This document shows, in pieces, positions 26,422 through 35,549 of a stretch of 64,000 nucleotides of DNA (the first letter of the stretch is position 1; every line of letters starts with the position of its first letter). Under the pieces are notes generated by a model. That model did not search any database. It was not told where the DNA came from and saw only the letters and a list, made by a program, of their open reading frames with translations. Position numbers and translations under genes: made by a program. Origin of the DNA: Paraburkholderia translucens (GTDB lineage: Bacteria > Pseudomonadota > Gammaproteobacteria > Burkholderiales > Burkholderiaceae); the NCBI RefSeq assembly GCF_020881035.1, contig NZ_JAJITC010000010.1, forward strand, positions 157,620-221,619. Direction: 5' to 3'.

Positions 26422-28629
26422 TCAGTCTTTGGTTTTCAGCTTCTTGAGGTCCGCCGGACGGCTTTTGATCGAACTGCGCAAGTCGTCGTACAGATGCTCG
26501 AACAGACCCGCGATGCCGCGCGCGCCGACCTGCAACACGTGCGACAGACCGCGCAGCGGGGTGTCCGTCTCGCGACCCTCGGCCCAGCCGGTCCACGCAT
26601 CCGCGCGGGCGAAGGTGGTCTTCACGAATTCGTACTCCTGTTCGCGCGACATCGACGCAAAGCGCAGCCCCACGCGTCCAGGCTCGGTAAAGCTGACGGT
26701 GGCGGGGAACGCGTATTCCTCGTCGCCGCGGAACAGTGACACGCTTACGCGCTCCTGCATCGGCACTTCGATGCTGCCGGGCAGCGCCACGCCGACGCCG
26801 CCTTCCGAGTAGTCGATCGTTTCGCACGCGAGCGTGCGGCCGGTCGAGAACTTCAGCATCACGGGCATCTTCATCGCGACGCGCGGCACCGCGCGGATCT
26901 GACGGCGCTCGCTCGCGGCGGCCACGCTCGCGCCGAGAATCAGCATGTTGTAGCCGGTCCACGCGAGATTGAGCAGCGTCGTTTCGACGATGCTGCGCAC
27001 GTGCCAGTTCATGTAGATATGCACGAGACCCGCGAGAAAGCCGAGCAGGTTCAGCAGCAGCAGGAACAGATACGGCCGCGAGATCGACCAGTCGAAGTAG
27101 CTCTTCTCGATCACGCCGCCCTTGGCCGTCACGTTGAACTTGCCGAGTTTCGGGTTGATCAGCGCGAGCAGCGTCGGCGCGGTGATGTACGACGCGAGCA
27201 CCGACTCGTACACCTCGGCCCAGAACGAATGGCGGAACAGGCGCTGCATGCGCGAGTTGGTGATGCTCGCGTGCATCATGTGCGGCAGCGCGTAGATCGC
27301 GATCGTGCTGGCGGCCGCTTCGATCACGTGCGCGCCGAAGAACAGATACGACAGCGGCGCGGTCAGGAATACGAGACGAGGCACCCCGTAGAAGAAGTGC
27401 ATCATCGCGTTCAGGTAACAAAGCCGCTGGCCTATCTTCAGGCCCTTGCCGGTCAGCGGATTGTCGATGCGGAAGATCTGCGTCATGCCGCGCGCCCAGC
27501 GGATGCGCTGACCGATGTGGCCCGACAGGCTTTCGGTCGCGAGGCCGGCGGCCTGCGGAATCGCCAGATACGCGGTGGTGTAGCCGAGGCGGTGCAGTTT
27601 CAGCGCGGTGTGCGCGTCCTCGGTGACGGTCTCGACGGCGATGCCGCCGATCTCGTCGACCATGCTCCGGCGCAAGAGCGCGCACGAGCCGCAGAAGAAC
27701 GTCGCGTTCCACAGATCGTTGCCGTCCTGCACGAGGCCGTAGAACAGCTCACCTTCGTTCGGCACCTTGCGGAAGGTACCGAGGTTGCGCTCGAACGGGT
27801 CGGCGGAGAAAAAGTGGTGCGGTGTCTGCAGCATCGACAGTTGCTTGTCGCGCAGGAACCAGCCGAGGCCGATCTGCAGGAACGAGCGGGTCGGGATGTG
27901 ATCGCAGTCGAAGATCGCGAGGTACTCGCCGCTCGTGACCTTCATGGCCTCGTTGATGTTGCCGGCCTTCGCGTGGCGATTGTTCGTGCGGATCGTCCAG
28001 TTCACGCCGACTTCCTCGCAGAACGCCTTGAACTCGGGGCGCCGGCCGTCGTCGAGCACGTGGATCGACATCTTGTCGGCCGGGTAGTCGAGCGCGAGCG
28101 CCGCGTAGATGGTCGGCTTCACGACGCTGAGCGGCTCGTTGTAGGTCGGGATGAACACGTCGACGCTCGGCCACGCGTCGCGATTGGCGGGCAGCGGCAG
28201 CGGCTTGCGCTTGAGCGGCCATGCGGTCTGGAAGTAGCCGAGCATCAGCACGACCGTCGAGTAGAGCTCGGCGGACACAAGCAGGAGACCCCAGCCGGCG
28301 TCGAGCGGATGTTCCCAGTACGTCGTTTCGGTCAGACGCCAGTACATGTAGCGGCCCGACGCGACGATCGACAGCATGATCATCACCATCGTCGCGTAGC
28401 GGCCGGGCAGACGGCGAAACAGCAGCGCAAGCACGAAGCAGAAGGTCGCGAAGGTCAGCTGCTGATAGAACTCGAGCGGCACCGTGAACACGAAGTACAG
28501 CATGTACAGCGCCGCCAGCGTGACGAGCCCGGTGACGATGCGGCTGTTCCAGAAGCCCGCTTCGATGAAGCGCTCGAAACGCGACGGCTCGCCGCCCTCG
28601 GGTTCGCGCGACGAGGCTGGGGAGCTCAT
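26422..28629 (-). CDS. bcsA: Cellulose synthase catalytic subunit BcsA
   Basis: GT2 processive glucosyltransferase that polymerises UDP-glucose and translocates the chain. N-terminal TM helices are followed by DVFIPTYNEP, the DxD in FDCDHIP, the TED motif (TEDAHTALK) and QRIRWARGM (QxxRW). More TM helices follow, then a PilZ domain with the RRQIR arginines and DYSEGGVGV, the c-di-GMP-binding pair. The 735-aa start at 28629 (MSSPASSREPEGG) overlaps the bcsQ stop; the frame is open far upstream but only as antisense of bcsQ. Expected to be activated by c-di-GMP, for which synthesis and breakdown enzymes lie next door. Confidence 0.96.
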   Translation of the reverse strand: MSSPASSREPEGGEPSRFERFIEAGFWNSRIVTGLVTLAALYMLYFVFTVPLEFYQQLTFATFCFVLALLFRRLPGRYATMVMIMLSIVASGRYMYWRLTETTYWEHPLDAGWGLLLVSAELYSTVVLMLGYFQTAWPLKRKPLPLPANRDAWPSVDVFIPTYNEPLSVVKPTIYAALALDYPADKMSIHVLDDGRRPEFKAFCEEVGVNWTIRTNNRHAKAGNINEAMKVTSGEYLAIFDCDHIPTRSFLQIGLGWFLRDKQLSMLQTPHHFFSADPFERNLGTFRKVPNEGELFYGLVQDGNDLWNATFFCGSCALLRRSMVDEIGGIAVETVTEDAHTALKLHRLGYTTAYLAIPQAAGLATESLSGHIGQRIRWARGMTQIFRIDNPLTGKGLKIGQRLCYLNAMMHFFYGVPRLVFLTAPLSYLFFGAHVIEAAASTIAIYALPHMMHASITNSRMQRLFRHSFWAEVYESVLASYITAPTLLALINPKLGKFNVTAKGGVIEKSYFDWSISRPYLFLLLLNLLGFLAGLVHIYMNWHVRSIVETTLLNLAWTGYNMLILGASVAAASERRQIRAVPRVAMKMPVMLKFSTGRTLACETIDYSEGGVGVALPGSIEVPMQERVSVSLFRGDEEYAFPATVSFTEPGRVGLRFASMSREQEYEFVKTTFARADAWTGWAEGRETDTPLRGLSHVLQVGARGIAGLFEHLYDDLRSSIKSRPADLKKLKTKD

Positions 28630-29414
28630 GCGACGCTCCTTGGCTGGGCGGTGATCGCGTCGAGCGCCGCGGTGAGCCATTCGCCGCATGCGCGGAAATC
28701 GGCGGCGGCCTGGCTCAGCGGATCGTAATGGATCAGCGTGGTGTCGCAGGCGAGCGCTTCGCTGACCCCTTCGTCGAGATGGATCACGCCGGGGAACATC
28801 TTGCCGGCGAGCATCTGGCGCAGCACCTTCAGGACGTCTTTCGTCAACTGGCGCGACTGGTCGATCTGGTTGATCACGTAGCCGATGCCGCCGAAGTCTG
28901 CACGCGGCGCCGCATAGGTTTCGATGAGCCGCTCCATCAGCGGGATCGCCGCGTACGACGCGGCGTCGGCGAGCACGACGTTCAGCGCGAAGGTGGCCGC
29001 ACAGAGCGCGGTGCGCACGTAGATCGACGAGCCGGGCGGCGTATCGACGATCACGATGTCGGACGGGTCGAGCCGCAGGTCCTGCAGCGACTGCGCGAGC
29101 CACTGCGGATGCTGGTCGAGATGCGCCTCGAAGCGGCGGCGGTCGTCCTCGAGCAGGGCGCCGTACGGCAGCACGGTCACGCCGTCGATGCCGTCGTACA
29201 TCACCGTTTGCCACGGATCGCCGCAGAGCGTCGCGCGCGAGAGGCCGTCGATGCTGTCGAGCGGCACGCCGAAGTGCAGACGCAGCGCGTTCTGCGGATC
29301 GAGATCGAGCGCGATCACGCGCCGGCCGCTGCTGGCGAGCACGGAGGCGAGATTGGCGGCCAGGGTGGTCTTGCCGACCCCGCCTTTGGCGGACACCACG
29401 GCGACGACTTTCAT
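28626..29414 (-). CDS. bcsQ: ParA-like ATPase BcsQ of cellulose synthesis
   Basis: MinD/ParA-type ATPase associated with localising the cellulose secretion machine. The deviant Walker A (SAKGGVGKTTLAANLA) is at residues 8-23, with VIVDTPPGSS as the switch/Walker B region. The ATG at 29414 is chosen because MKVVAVVSAKGG is the canonical N-terminus; a longer frame reaches 29441. The stop overlaps the bcsA start by 4 bp, and the start overlaps the end of the preceding gene. Confidence 0.93.
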   Translation of the reverse strand: MKVVAVVSAKGGVGKTTLAANLASVLASSGRRVIALDLDPQNALRLHFGVPLDSIDGLSRATLCGDPWQTVMYDGIDGVTVLPYGALLEDDRRRFEAHLDQHPQWLAQSLQDLRLDPSDIVIVDTPPGSSIYVRTALCAATFALNVVLADAASYAAIPLMERLIETYAAPRADFGGIGYVINQIDQSRQLTKDVLKVLRQMLAGKMFPGVIHLDEGVSEALACDTTLIHYDPLSQAAADFRACGEWLTAALDAITAQPRSVA

Positions 29415-30151
29415 GAGCGACGCGGACCGTTGGTGAGCCACGAGGCGACGCCGCCGCGCGCGGCGCCGGCGGGTGCCTCGCCTTTGGCCGGCGTACCGCG
29501 CAGACGGTCGAAGACCGACTGGAGCGACGCGGATGCCCGGGCGGGCGCGGCAGTTTGCGGCAACGCGGAGGCGGTCTGCGCCGCAAACATCTTGCCGAGG
29601 ATCGACGGCGCCTCGGCCGGTTGCGCGGGTGCGGCGCGCAAAGGAAAGGCGGAAGAAGGGCTCACGGGCGGCACGGCAGGCGGGACCGGTGCCGACGCGG
29701 CAGCAGCCGGCGCAACCGGATGGCCCGGGCGAGCCGGGGCTGTAGATGTCACGACCGCCGCCGCGTCAGGCTCCTGGCCCGTGGCGAAACGCGCCGCGCC
29801 GCTCGGCTTCGCCGGCTGGGCGGCAGTCACCGGCGCTGGCACCGGCGGAATGTCGCGCCGGTATGGGCGCGTGAACAACGGCGCCTTCGCGCGCATTACC
29901 GACGCCACGTCCTTTGGTGTCGTGTCCTCATCGAGGGCGGCTCGCGGCGCCACGCTCACCGGCGGCAGCGGCTTCGCCTCGCGAAGCTGGCCGATTGCCG
30001 GAATGGCCGGTTGGGTCAGATCGAGCGTCACGAGCAGCGGCCAACGCGTTCGCGCGGTGCCCGCGTCGTTTTCGCGGCCGATCTCCTGGTAGTCGTTGGC
30101 GTCGCCGCCAAATTGCTTGAACAGCTTTTCGATGTCGCTCGATGAACTCAT
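29411..30151 (-). CDS. BcsR-domain, proline-rich cellulose accessory protein (BcsP-like)
   Basis: The N-terminal 45 residues match the BcsR pattern (DIEKLFKQF, DYQEIG, RWPLL), a small regulator found with BcsQ in enterobacterial systems. About 200 Pro/Ala-rich, probably disordered residues follow, ending GVASWLTNGPRRS. It is therefore a BcsR-like head on a proline-rich tail, as described for BcsP/BcsO-type proteins of beta-proteobacteria. The exact family name is not certain. It overlaps bcsQ by 4 bp and lies 108 bp after bcsD. Confidence 0.75.
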   Translation of the reverse strand: MSSSSDIEKLFKQFGGDANDYQEIGRENDAGTARTRWPLLVTLDLTQPAIPAIGQLREAKPLPPVSVAPRAALDEDTTPKDVASVMRAKAPLFTRPYRRDIPPVPAPVTAAQPAKPSGAARFATGQEPDAAAVVTSTAPARPGHPVAPAAAASAPVPPAVPPVSPSSAFPLRAAPAQPAEAPSILGKMFAAQTASALPQTAAPARASASLQSVFDRLRGTPAKGEAPAGAARGGVASWLTNGPRRS

Positions 30152-30259
30152 GATGCCGTCGTCTGTTTCAACCCGTGCATTGCCCCGAACCGACTCCTCG
30201 GGGCGCTATTCGCTTGAACTACCTTCTCCGGTTCCGCGTGGCGGCACCAGCAGCGCCGC

Positions 30260-30715
30260 TCAGGCGGGATGTCGGCCGAGACGGAATTCGAGCGAGCTGT
30301 CCTCGGCGAACGCACTCGTCTGCACGACCGACAAACCCTGCGCGCCCAATGCGCTCAACCACGTCTGATAAACGCCTTCGAGAAACGCCGGTGTCCAGGC
30401 GAGCGCCGATTCGCCGAACGCCGGCAGCGGCGCGCAATAGTGAGTGATGCGTAGCGACTCGGTCTCGTCGGCGAGCGTGACGTAACCCCAGTCCATCTGA
30501 CGCCAGCAAGCATTCAATACCTGCTCGAGCTCGTCCGTCGACGCGCAGGCGGGCAGCGGATGCGCGAGCGCGAAACGGCCGCCGACGCGATGCATGAGCT
30601 GACGCAGTTCGGTGCGTCCGATTTGCGCTTCGAACTCGCTCGCCAGTGCGCTCAGCATGCCGCGCCATTGCGGCGAGATGTGGCGTTCCAGCAGATAGTC
30701 GAGAATGGGGACCAT
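30260..30715 (-). CDS. bcsD: Cellulose synthase subunit BcsD
   Basis: Small periplasmic subunit (151 aa; about 156 in Komagataeibacter) that forms an octameric ring through which glucan chains pass. Recognised from the overall pattern: LDYLLERHISPQWRGMLSAL at the N-terminus, LMHRVGGRFA, WGYVTLADE and a C-terminal SSLEFRLGRH. It heads the bcs operon; a GGAA ribosome-binding element precedes the ATG. Its presence beside bcsQ and a bcsR-like gene makes the operon a mix of type I and type II features. Confidence 0.88.
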   Translation of the reverse strand: MVPILDYLLERHISPQWRGMLSALASEFEAQIGRTELRQLMHRVGGRFALAHPLPACASTDELEQVLNACWRQMDWGYVTLADETESLRITHYCAPLPAFGESALAWTPAFLEGVYQTWLSALGAQGLSVVQTSAFAEDSSLEFRLGRHPA

Positions 30716-31357
30716 GTTTTCCGGAAGGGGGCGCTGCTGCCCGTTGCATAACCACGAACGTGGCAGTCATTGAATATCGGAGTGGTTCGGCAATCGCCGC
30801 GCCGACTACGGCATTTTTGCCGGACTGTCTAGTGTATCCAGCACGCATACCCACAAGTTTACTTAAGAGAATAAGTTTTAGCCACTTTCCATTCGCCATC
30901 CCAAGCGCGTCGTGATGCGGATAGGAGACAAACAATTACGCCATTCCTGTTGCTTCGAAGAAGTTGAAACGTTTGCTTTGCTTTATGCCACAAAAAGCTT
31001 GTGCGGCAAGAGGTGAATTGAGGGACAATTCCGGCATGCTTTCAGCCATGGGTTTTTCATTTTGTATGCAACGGGTAGCGAATCGCAGGCAGCCTTGCGC
31101 TGCGCATTAGTGGTGCGAATTGAATTGCGACGGAAACCGATGAAGGTTATTCCCGGTTGCCGGCATTTGCCGCGATAAGGCAATCCGGGCCGCCACATGC
31201 AATACGCCGGATAAAGCGGCGACGTCAGTCAGCCAACTCAACGCGCAGCGACGAAGAGGGCAATCGCGAGGCGCGGCAGGCAATGATTCAACGCGGCGAA
31301 AGATTGACGCCAGGCGCGCCGCTCGCGCGCGGCGCCATTCGATTCAAACAATTTGTA
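30716..31357. promoter_or_regulatory. Divergent intergenic region between bcsD and the GGDEF gene
   Basis: About 640 bp with no convincing gene. It contains a markedly AT-rich stretch (about 30850-30900) and a dyad GAATTG-N5-CAATTC at 31015-31031. It must hold promoters for the bcs operon (minus) and the cyclase (plus). No clear sigma-70 or sigma-54 promoter could be assigned by eye: a TTGTGG/TACACT pair on the minus strand near 30838-30863 has only a 14-bp spacer. Confidence 0.4.
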
Positions 31358-32503
31358 ATGCTTAATCCACTCACCATTCTGCTGGTCACGGTTCTGGCGG
31401 ATGCGATCGCAATGGCCGTGCTCTTCTCGCTGAGGCGCGCGAAGATTCCTGGCGTCGGCTACTGGATCGCCGCCAACGCGCTCGCAATCGTCGCGCTCAT
31501 TGGCTTTGCATTACAGGGATATGCGTCTCGCTGGCTGACGCACATCGCGGCCAACATGCTTTTCGCGCTCGCGCTGCTGCTCCTGCTCGAAGGCTGCCTG
31601 CGTTTCCTCGGCCGCGTGGCGCGGCCGTGGCCCGCCTATGTGGGGCTGGTGCCCGTGCTGGCCGGCATGATCTACTGGACCTTCGTCACGCCGAACTTCA
31701 ATGCGCGGGTCGCGCTGGTGTCCGCGTATCACGCAAGCCTCTATGCGGCGCTCGGCCTGCTGATGCTGCGCGCATGCCCCGCCAACCGGCCGCGCTACAG
31801 CTTCTACTTTCTGGCGAGCGCGGCGCTGCTGCTGTGCGTCGGCCACGCGACGCGCGGCATCATGTACGGCTTTCACCTGCTCGAGCAGACGAGCCTGATG
31901 CAGGTATCGGTGTCCAACACCGTGTTTCTCGCGCTCGGCATTCTCGCGCCGCCGTTCCTGTCGATCGGTTTCGTGATGCTCGCGCATGACCGCCTCGCCG
32001 AGCGCCTCGAGCGGCTCGCGAACGTCGACGATCTGACCGGCGCGCTGTCGCGTCGCGCGTTCCTCGAAATCGGCGGCGCGCTGCTGAATGCGTCGTCGCG
32101 CACGGGCTTGCCGGTCGCGATTGCGATCGTCGACATCGATTCGTTCAAGGCCGTCAACGATACGTACGGCCATGCGGCCGGCGACGAGGTGCTCACGCAC
32201 TTCGCGGCGTTCGTCGCGGGCGAGCTTCGGACCTGCGACGTGTTCGGACGACTCGGCGGCGAGGAGTTCGGCGTGCTGTGCCCGGCGACCAGGGCCGCCG
32301 GGGCGGTCGTGCTGCTCGAGCGGCTGCGCGCGCGCCTCGCGGCCGCCGCGCCGGGCGATCTGCCGCGCGGGCTGCGCTATACGTTCAGCGCTGGCATCGA
32401 TGAGCACCGGCCCGGCGAATCGCTCGCGCAGATGATGGCCCGCGCCGACCGCGCGTTATACGCGGCGAAAGCGGCGGGGCGCGATCGGGTGATCGCGGCG
32501 TAG
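31358..32503 (+). CDS. Membrane-bound GGDEF diguanylate cyclase
   Basis: Makes c-di-GMP from two GTP. About six hydrophobic segments occupy residues 1-205, with no recognised ligand-binding domain, followed by a GGDEF domain. Active-site GGEEF is intact. An RTCD motif lies the usual distance before it, matching the RxxD inhibitory site for product feedback. DIDSFKAVNDTYGHAAGDEV supplies the metal-binding and nucleotide contacts. ATG at 31358 (MLNPLTILLV) is preferred because TM1 starts there; an in-frame ATG at 31283 is also possible. It diverges from the bcs operon, so it may feed c-di-GMP to BcsA (inference). Confidence 0.9.
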   Translation: MLNPLTILLVTVLADAIAMAVLFSLRRAKIPGVGYWIAANALAIVALIGFALQGYASRWLTHIAANMLFALALLLLLEGCLRFLGRVARPWPAYVGLVPVLAGMIYWTFVTPNFNARVALVSAYHASLYAALGLLMLRACPANRPRYSFYFLASAALLLCVGHATRGIMYGFHLLEQTSLMQVSVSNTVFLALGILAPPFLSIGFVMLAHDRLAERLERLANVDDLTGALSRRAFLEIGGALLNASSRTGLPVAIAIVDIDSFKAVNDTYGHAAGDEVLTHFAAFVAGELRTCDVFGRLGGEEFGVLCPATRAAGAVVLLERLRARLAAAAPGDLPRGLRYTFSAGIDEHRPGESLAQMMARADRALYAAKAAGRDRVIAA

Positions 32504-32683
32504 CGCAGAGCGCCACGCGGTCTATCGGGTCGCCGTGATGACCGCATAGTGGGACAAGAGCCCGCTTTTCCAGCAGGCAGATGCCGCATCGTTGCGTCGC
32601 CCTGCGTTAGCCATAAATGTTTATCAAACGTTTGCCGATAACCACTGGCGGAGTGACTGGAATTCCAGCCTGATCGACCCTTT

Positions 32684-34645
32684 ATGTCTGCCATCCAATC
32701 GCAGCACCTGTCCGAGCCGAGCATGCGCGAGCGCTTTCACCAGCGCTCGCTCGAACATCAGCGGCCGCTTTCCGTCGTGACGATGGCCTTCACTGTGCTG
32801 ACGTTCCTGTGCATGGTGGTGGCGCGCCAACTGGTCGGCACTCCGGCCGCATCGCTCGGCTACCGGCTGCCGTGCGCGCTCGTGCTCGCGCTGCTCGCGC
32901 TGGCGATCCCGCTCGCGAAGTCGGCGCGGCTGTTCGGCGCGATCGGCGTCGCGTACGAGCTGGTGCTGATCGGCGGGCTCGCGCTGAATGCGATCGGCGT
33001 CGCGCATCCGTTGGCGTGGCTGTTGCCCGCGCTCGTCGTGATACCGATCTGCGCGGCGCCACTATGGCTCACGCCCGTGCATTTCCTGATCGGGAACGCG
33101 CTGTTCTACGCGGCGGCCGTCGCGCTGCTGCTTGGCCAAGCCCATGCGCGCGAGGTCGACGCGGTCATGTGGACGTGGGTCATCGCGATTGGCGCGCCAA
33201 CGGCAGCGGTGGTCCATTTCGGCTTCTACCGTTTGCGGCGCAATCACTTTCTGCTGGAGAGCCAGCTTGCGCAGCTCGCCGCGATCGAACGGCCGGACGG
33301 ACATGCGGGCGCGAGCCTGGGTGTCGCCGAGGAGGAGCGCGGCGAAAGCCTCACGCCGTTGCCCGAGCGCGCGCATCGAGCGCCGCCGTTCGATGCGTTC
33401 GCGCCGCGTGCCCAGGGCGGCGACTCGCGTGCGGGCGCGGCGCGTTATCGCTGGGAAGACTTCCATCTGATCTCGCACTTCCAGCCGCTCTACAGCCTGT
33501 CGCATCGCAAGCAGGTCGGCTTCGAGGCGCTGTTGCGCGGTGAGCACGACGACGGCACGCTGGTGCCGCCGGTCGAGATGTTCGCGCCAAAGCCGTCGCG
33601 CGACGAAGGCGCGCTCGATCGCGCGAGCCATGCGGTGCATCTCGGCAATGCGCGCCGCGCGCTGCCCGGCGATGCCTGGCTGTTCCTGAACATTCTGCCG
33701 GCCACCTTCATCGGCGACGGCTATTGCGACCAGTTGACGAAGATCGTGCGCGCCTCCGGGCTCGAACCCGAGCGCGTGGTGCTGGAGATTCTGGAATCGC
33801 ATGGCGGCAGCGTCGACGATATGTCGCGCGCGGCTGAGCGATATCGCCAGCACGGTTTCCTGATCGCCGTCGACGACTTCGGCGCGGGCCAATCGAATCT
33901 GGACCGCCTGCTGCGCATCCGTCCGGATCTCGTCAAGCTCGACGGCGAGCTGATTCGGGCGACTGCCCATGGCACAGAGCAGCCGATCCTGCCGAAGCTC
34001 GTGTCGCTGCTGCACCAGGCGGGCATGCTGGTGGTCGTCGAAGGCGTCGAGACGGCCGAGGAGCTGATCCTCGCGGTCCAATCGAACGTCGATTTCGCGC
34101 AGGGCTATCTGCTCGGCCGGCCCTCTGCCGAGATCGCGCGTCCCGAGTCGGTGCACCGTCAAATCGACGATGCGTTCGACGTGATCGCGCAGGGCCGCGC
34201 GCAGCAGCATGCGCTGTTCGAATCCGAGGTGGAGCCGTACCGGCTCGCAACACTGCGCGCAGCCGAGGCCTTGCGCGCCGGCACCGTGATGGACGACGCG
34301 TTCGCGCTGCTTGCCACCTTCGAGCGCTGCATCAGCTGCTTCATTCTCGACGACATAGGCCGGCAGATCGGTCACGAGGTGCGCGGTCCGGCGTGGCGCG
34401 AGGACACGGCGTCACTGCAGCCGGTCGCGAATCCGCGCGATGCGCGCTGGGACCATCGGCCGTACTTCCGCAATGCGGTGCTGCAGCCCGGCAAGGCGAT
34501 CACCAGTAACCCTTATCTTTCGCTCGCGAGCGGGCGCCCCTGCATCGCGGTGACGCTGGCGCTGCAGTTGGCGAGCGGACGCTGTGTGATCGGGGTCGAG
34601 CTGGATTGGTCGGCAAGAGGGTTGCCGTGGCCGGCGGGAGAGTAG
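32684..34645 (+). CDS. Membrane-bound EAL c-di-GMP phosphodiesterase
   Basis: N-terminal hydrophobic region (about residues 28-185), a linker, an EAL domain from about 260, and a C-terminal domain of about 150 residues with cysteines and a sensor-like fold that could not be named. Catalytic elements are present: EALLRG, FLNILP, the Glu in LEILESHGG, DDFGAGQSN, KLDGELI, VVVEGVET and QGYLLGRP. Activity is therefore likely. It lies 180 bp after the GGDEF gene on the same strand, pairing synthesis and degradation of c-di-GMP beside the cellulose operon. Confidence 0.88.
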   Translation: MSAIQSQHLSEPSMRERFHQRSLEHQRPLSVVTMAFTVLTFLCMVVARQLVGTPAASLGYRLPCALVLALLALAIPLAKSARLFGAIGVAYELVLIGGLALNAIGVAHPLAWLLPALVVIPICAAPLWLTPVHFLIGNALFYAAAVALLLGQAHAREVDAVMWTWVIAIGAPTAAVVHFGFYRLRRNHFLLESQLAQLAAIERPDGHAGASLGVAEEERGESLTPLPERAHRAPPFDAFAPRAQGGDSRAGAARYRWEDFHLISHFQPLYSLSHRKQVGFEALLRGEHDDGTLVPPVEMFAPKPSRDEGALDRASHAVHLGNARRALPGDAWLFLNILPATFIGDGYCDQLTKIVRASGLEPERVVLEILESHGGSVDDMSRAAERYRQHGFLIAVDDFGAGQSNLDRLLRIRPDLVKLDGELIRATAHGTEQPILPKLVSLLHQAGMLVVVEGVETAEELILAVQSNVDFAQGYLLGRPSAEIARPESVHRQIDDAFDVIAQGRAQQHALFESEVEPYRLATLRAAEALRAGTVMDDAFALLATFERCISCFILDDIGRQIGHEVRGPAWREDTASLQPVANPRDARWDHRPYFRNAVLQPGKAITSNPYLSLASGRPCIAVTLALQLASGRCVIGVELDWSARGLPWPAGE

Positions 34646-34715
34646 GGCAAGAGAAGGCCGCGCGTAGGGCGACACGATTCCTGCAACGGACACCTCGGGA
34701 ATCCAGGTCTTGTGA

Positions 34716-35378
34716 CTAGGCGTCCGCGTGCCCTTGGCGCCGCAGGACGACATGCGTGGCCTTCTCCGACGCTACGAATTCAACGCATTCGTAACCCAGA
34801 GCCCGCAAGTCGACCCCTGCGAACAGCGATTCTCCCCGGCCGAGCAGGACCGGCGCGATAGCAATGTGCAGTTCATCAACGAGGCCCTCGCGAAGATACA
34901 GCCGGATTGTGGCCGGCCCGCCGCCGATTCGCACGTCCATTCCGGCAGCGGCCTCGCGTGCACGGTCGAGCGCCTCGCGAATGCCTCCTGTTATGAAGTG
35001 GAAAGTCGTGCCGCCTTTCATCTCGATGAGAGGACGGGCATGATGGGTCAAGATGAAGACTGGAACGTGATACGGCGGGCTCTCTCCCCACCAGCCCTTC
35101 CAGTTCGTGTCCTGCCACTCCCCACGAATGGGGCCGAACATGTTCCGCCCAAGAATCCAGGCCCCTACGTTCTGAAAGCCACGGGCGGCGAAATCATCGT
35201 CGACCCCGGTCGTACCGCCGTCCTTGCCGAACAAGGCCCGCTGGAACGTGCGTGTTGGGATCAGCCACTGGTGCAGTTCCCTCCCGCCAACGCCGAGCGG
35301 ATTGTCGATGTCCTGATTCGGACCAGCTCCGTATCCGTCCAGCGAGATGGTGAAGCCGTCAACGCGAACTCGTGTCAT
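34716..35378 (-). CDS. RibD-C/dihydrofolate-reductase-like protein
   Basis: 220-aa protein of the RibD C-terminal/DHFR-like fold (COG0262-type stand-alone reductases). Seen: VDGFTISLDGYGAG near the start, GAWILGRNMFG, the nucleotide-binding-like IGGGPATIRLYLREGLVDEL, and LHIAIAPVLLGRGESLF. ATG at 35378 has a strong ACGGAGG ribosome-binding site. Physiological substrate unknown; such proteins are usually NADPH-dependent reductases outside riboflavin operons. Confidence 0.85.
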   Translation of the reverse strand: MTRVRVDGFTISLDGYGAGPNQDIDNPLGVGGRELHQWLIPTRTFQRALFGKDGGTTGVDDDFAARGFQNVGAWILGRNMFGPIRGEWQDTNWKGWWGESPPYHVPVFILTHHARPLIEMKGGTTFHFITGGIREALDRAREAAAGMDVRIGGGPATIRLYLREGLVDELHIAIAPVLLGRGESLFAGVDLRALGYECVEFVASEKATHVVLRRQGHADA

Positions 35379-35549
35379 TGGTTGCCTCCGTTTTGACGCC
35401 TGACGTTCGACATGAGCGGCGGCCGGAAGCCGGCGATGCCGGCTGTAAAACATCCGAACGATGGAGGGACAGACATCTCCCGCGCTACCCGCTCGGATTT
35501 CATGGTATCCGGGATTCCGCCACAGCAGCAGGACGAGTGAGCCGCCGGC

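Noticed and set aside
32504..32683. c-di-GMP riboswitch before the EAL gene
   Set aside because: Searched for GEMM-I-like core and hairpins; no convincing conserved core seen.
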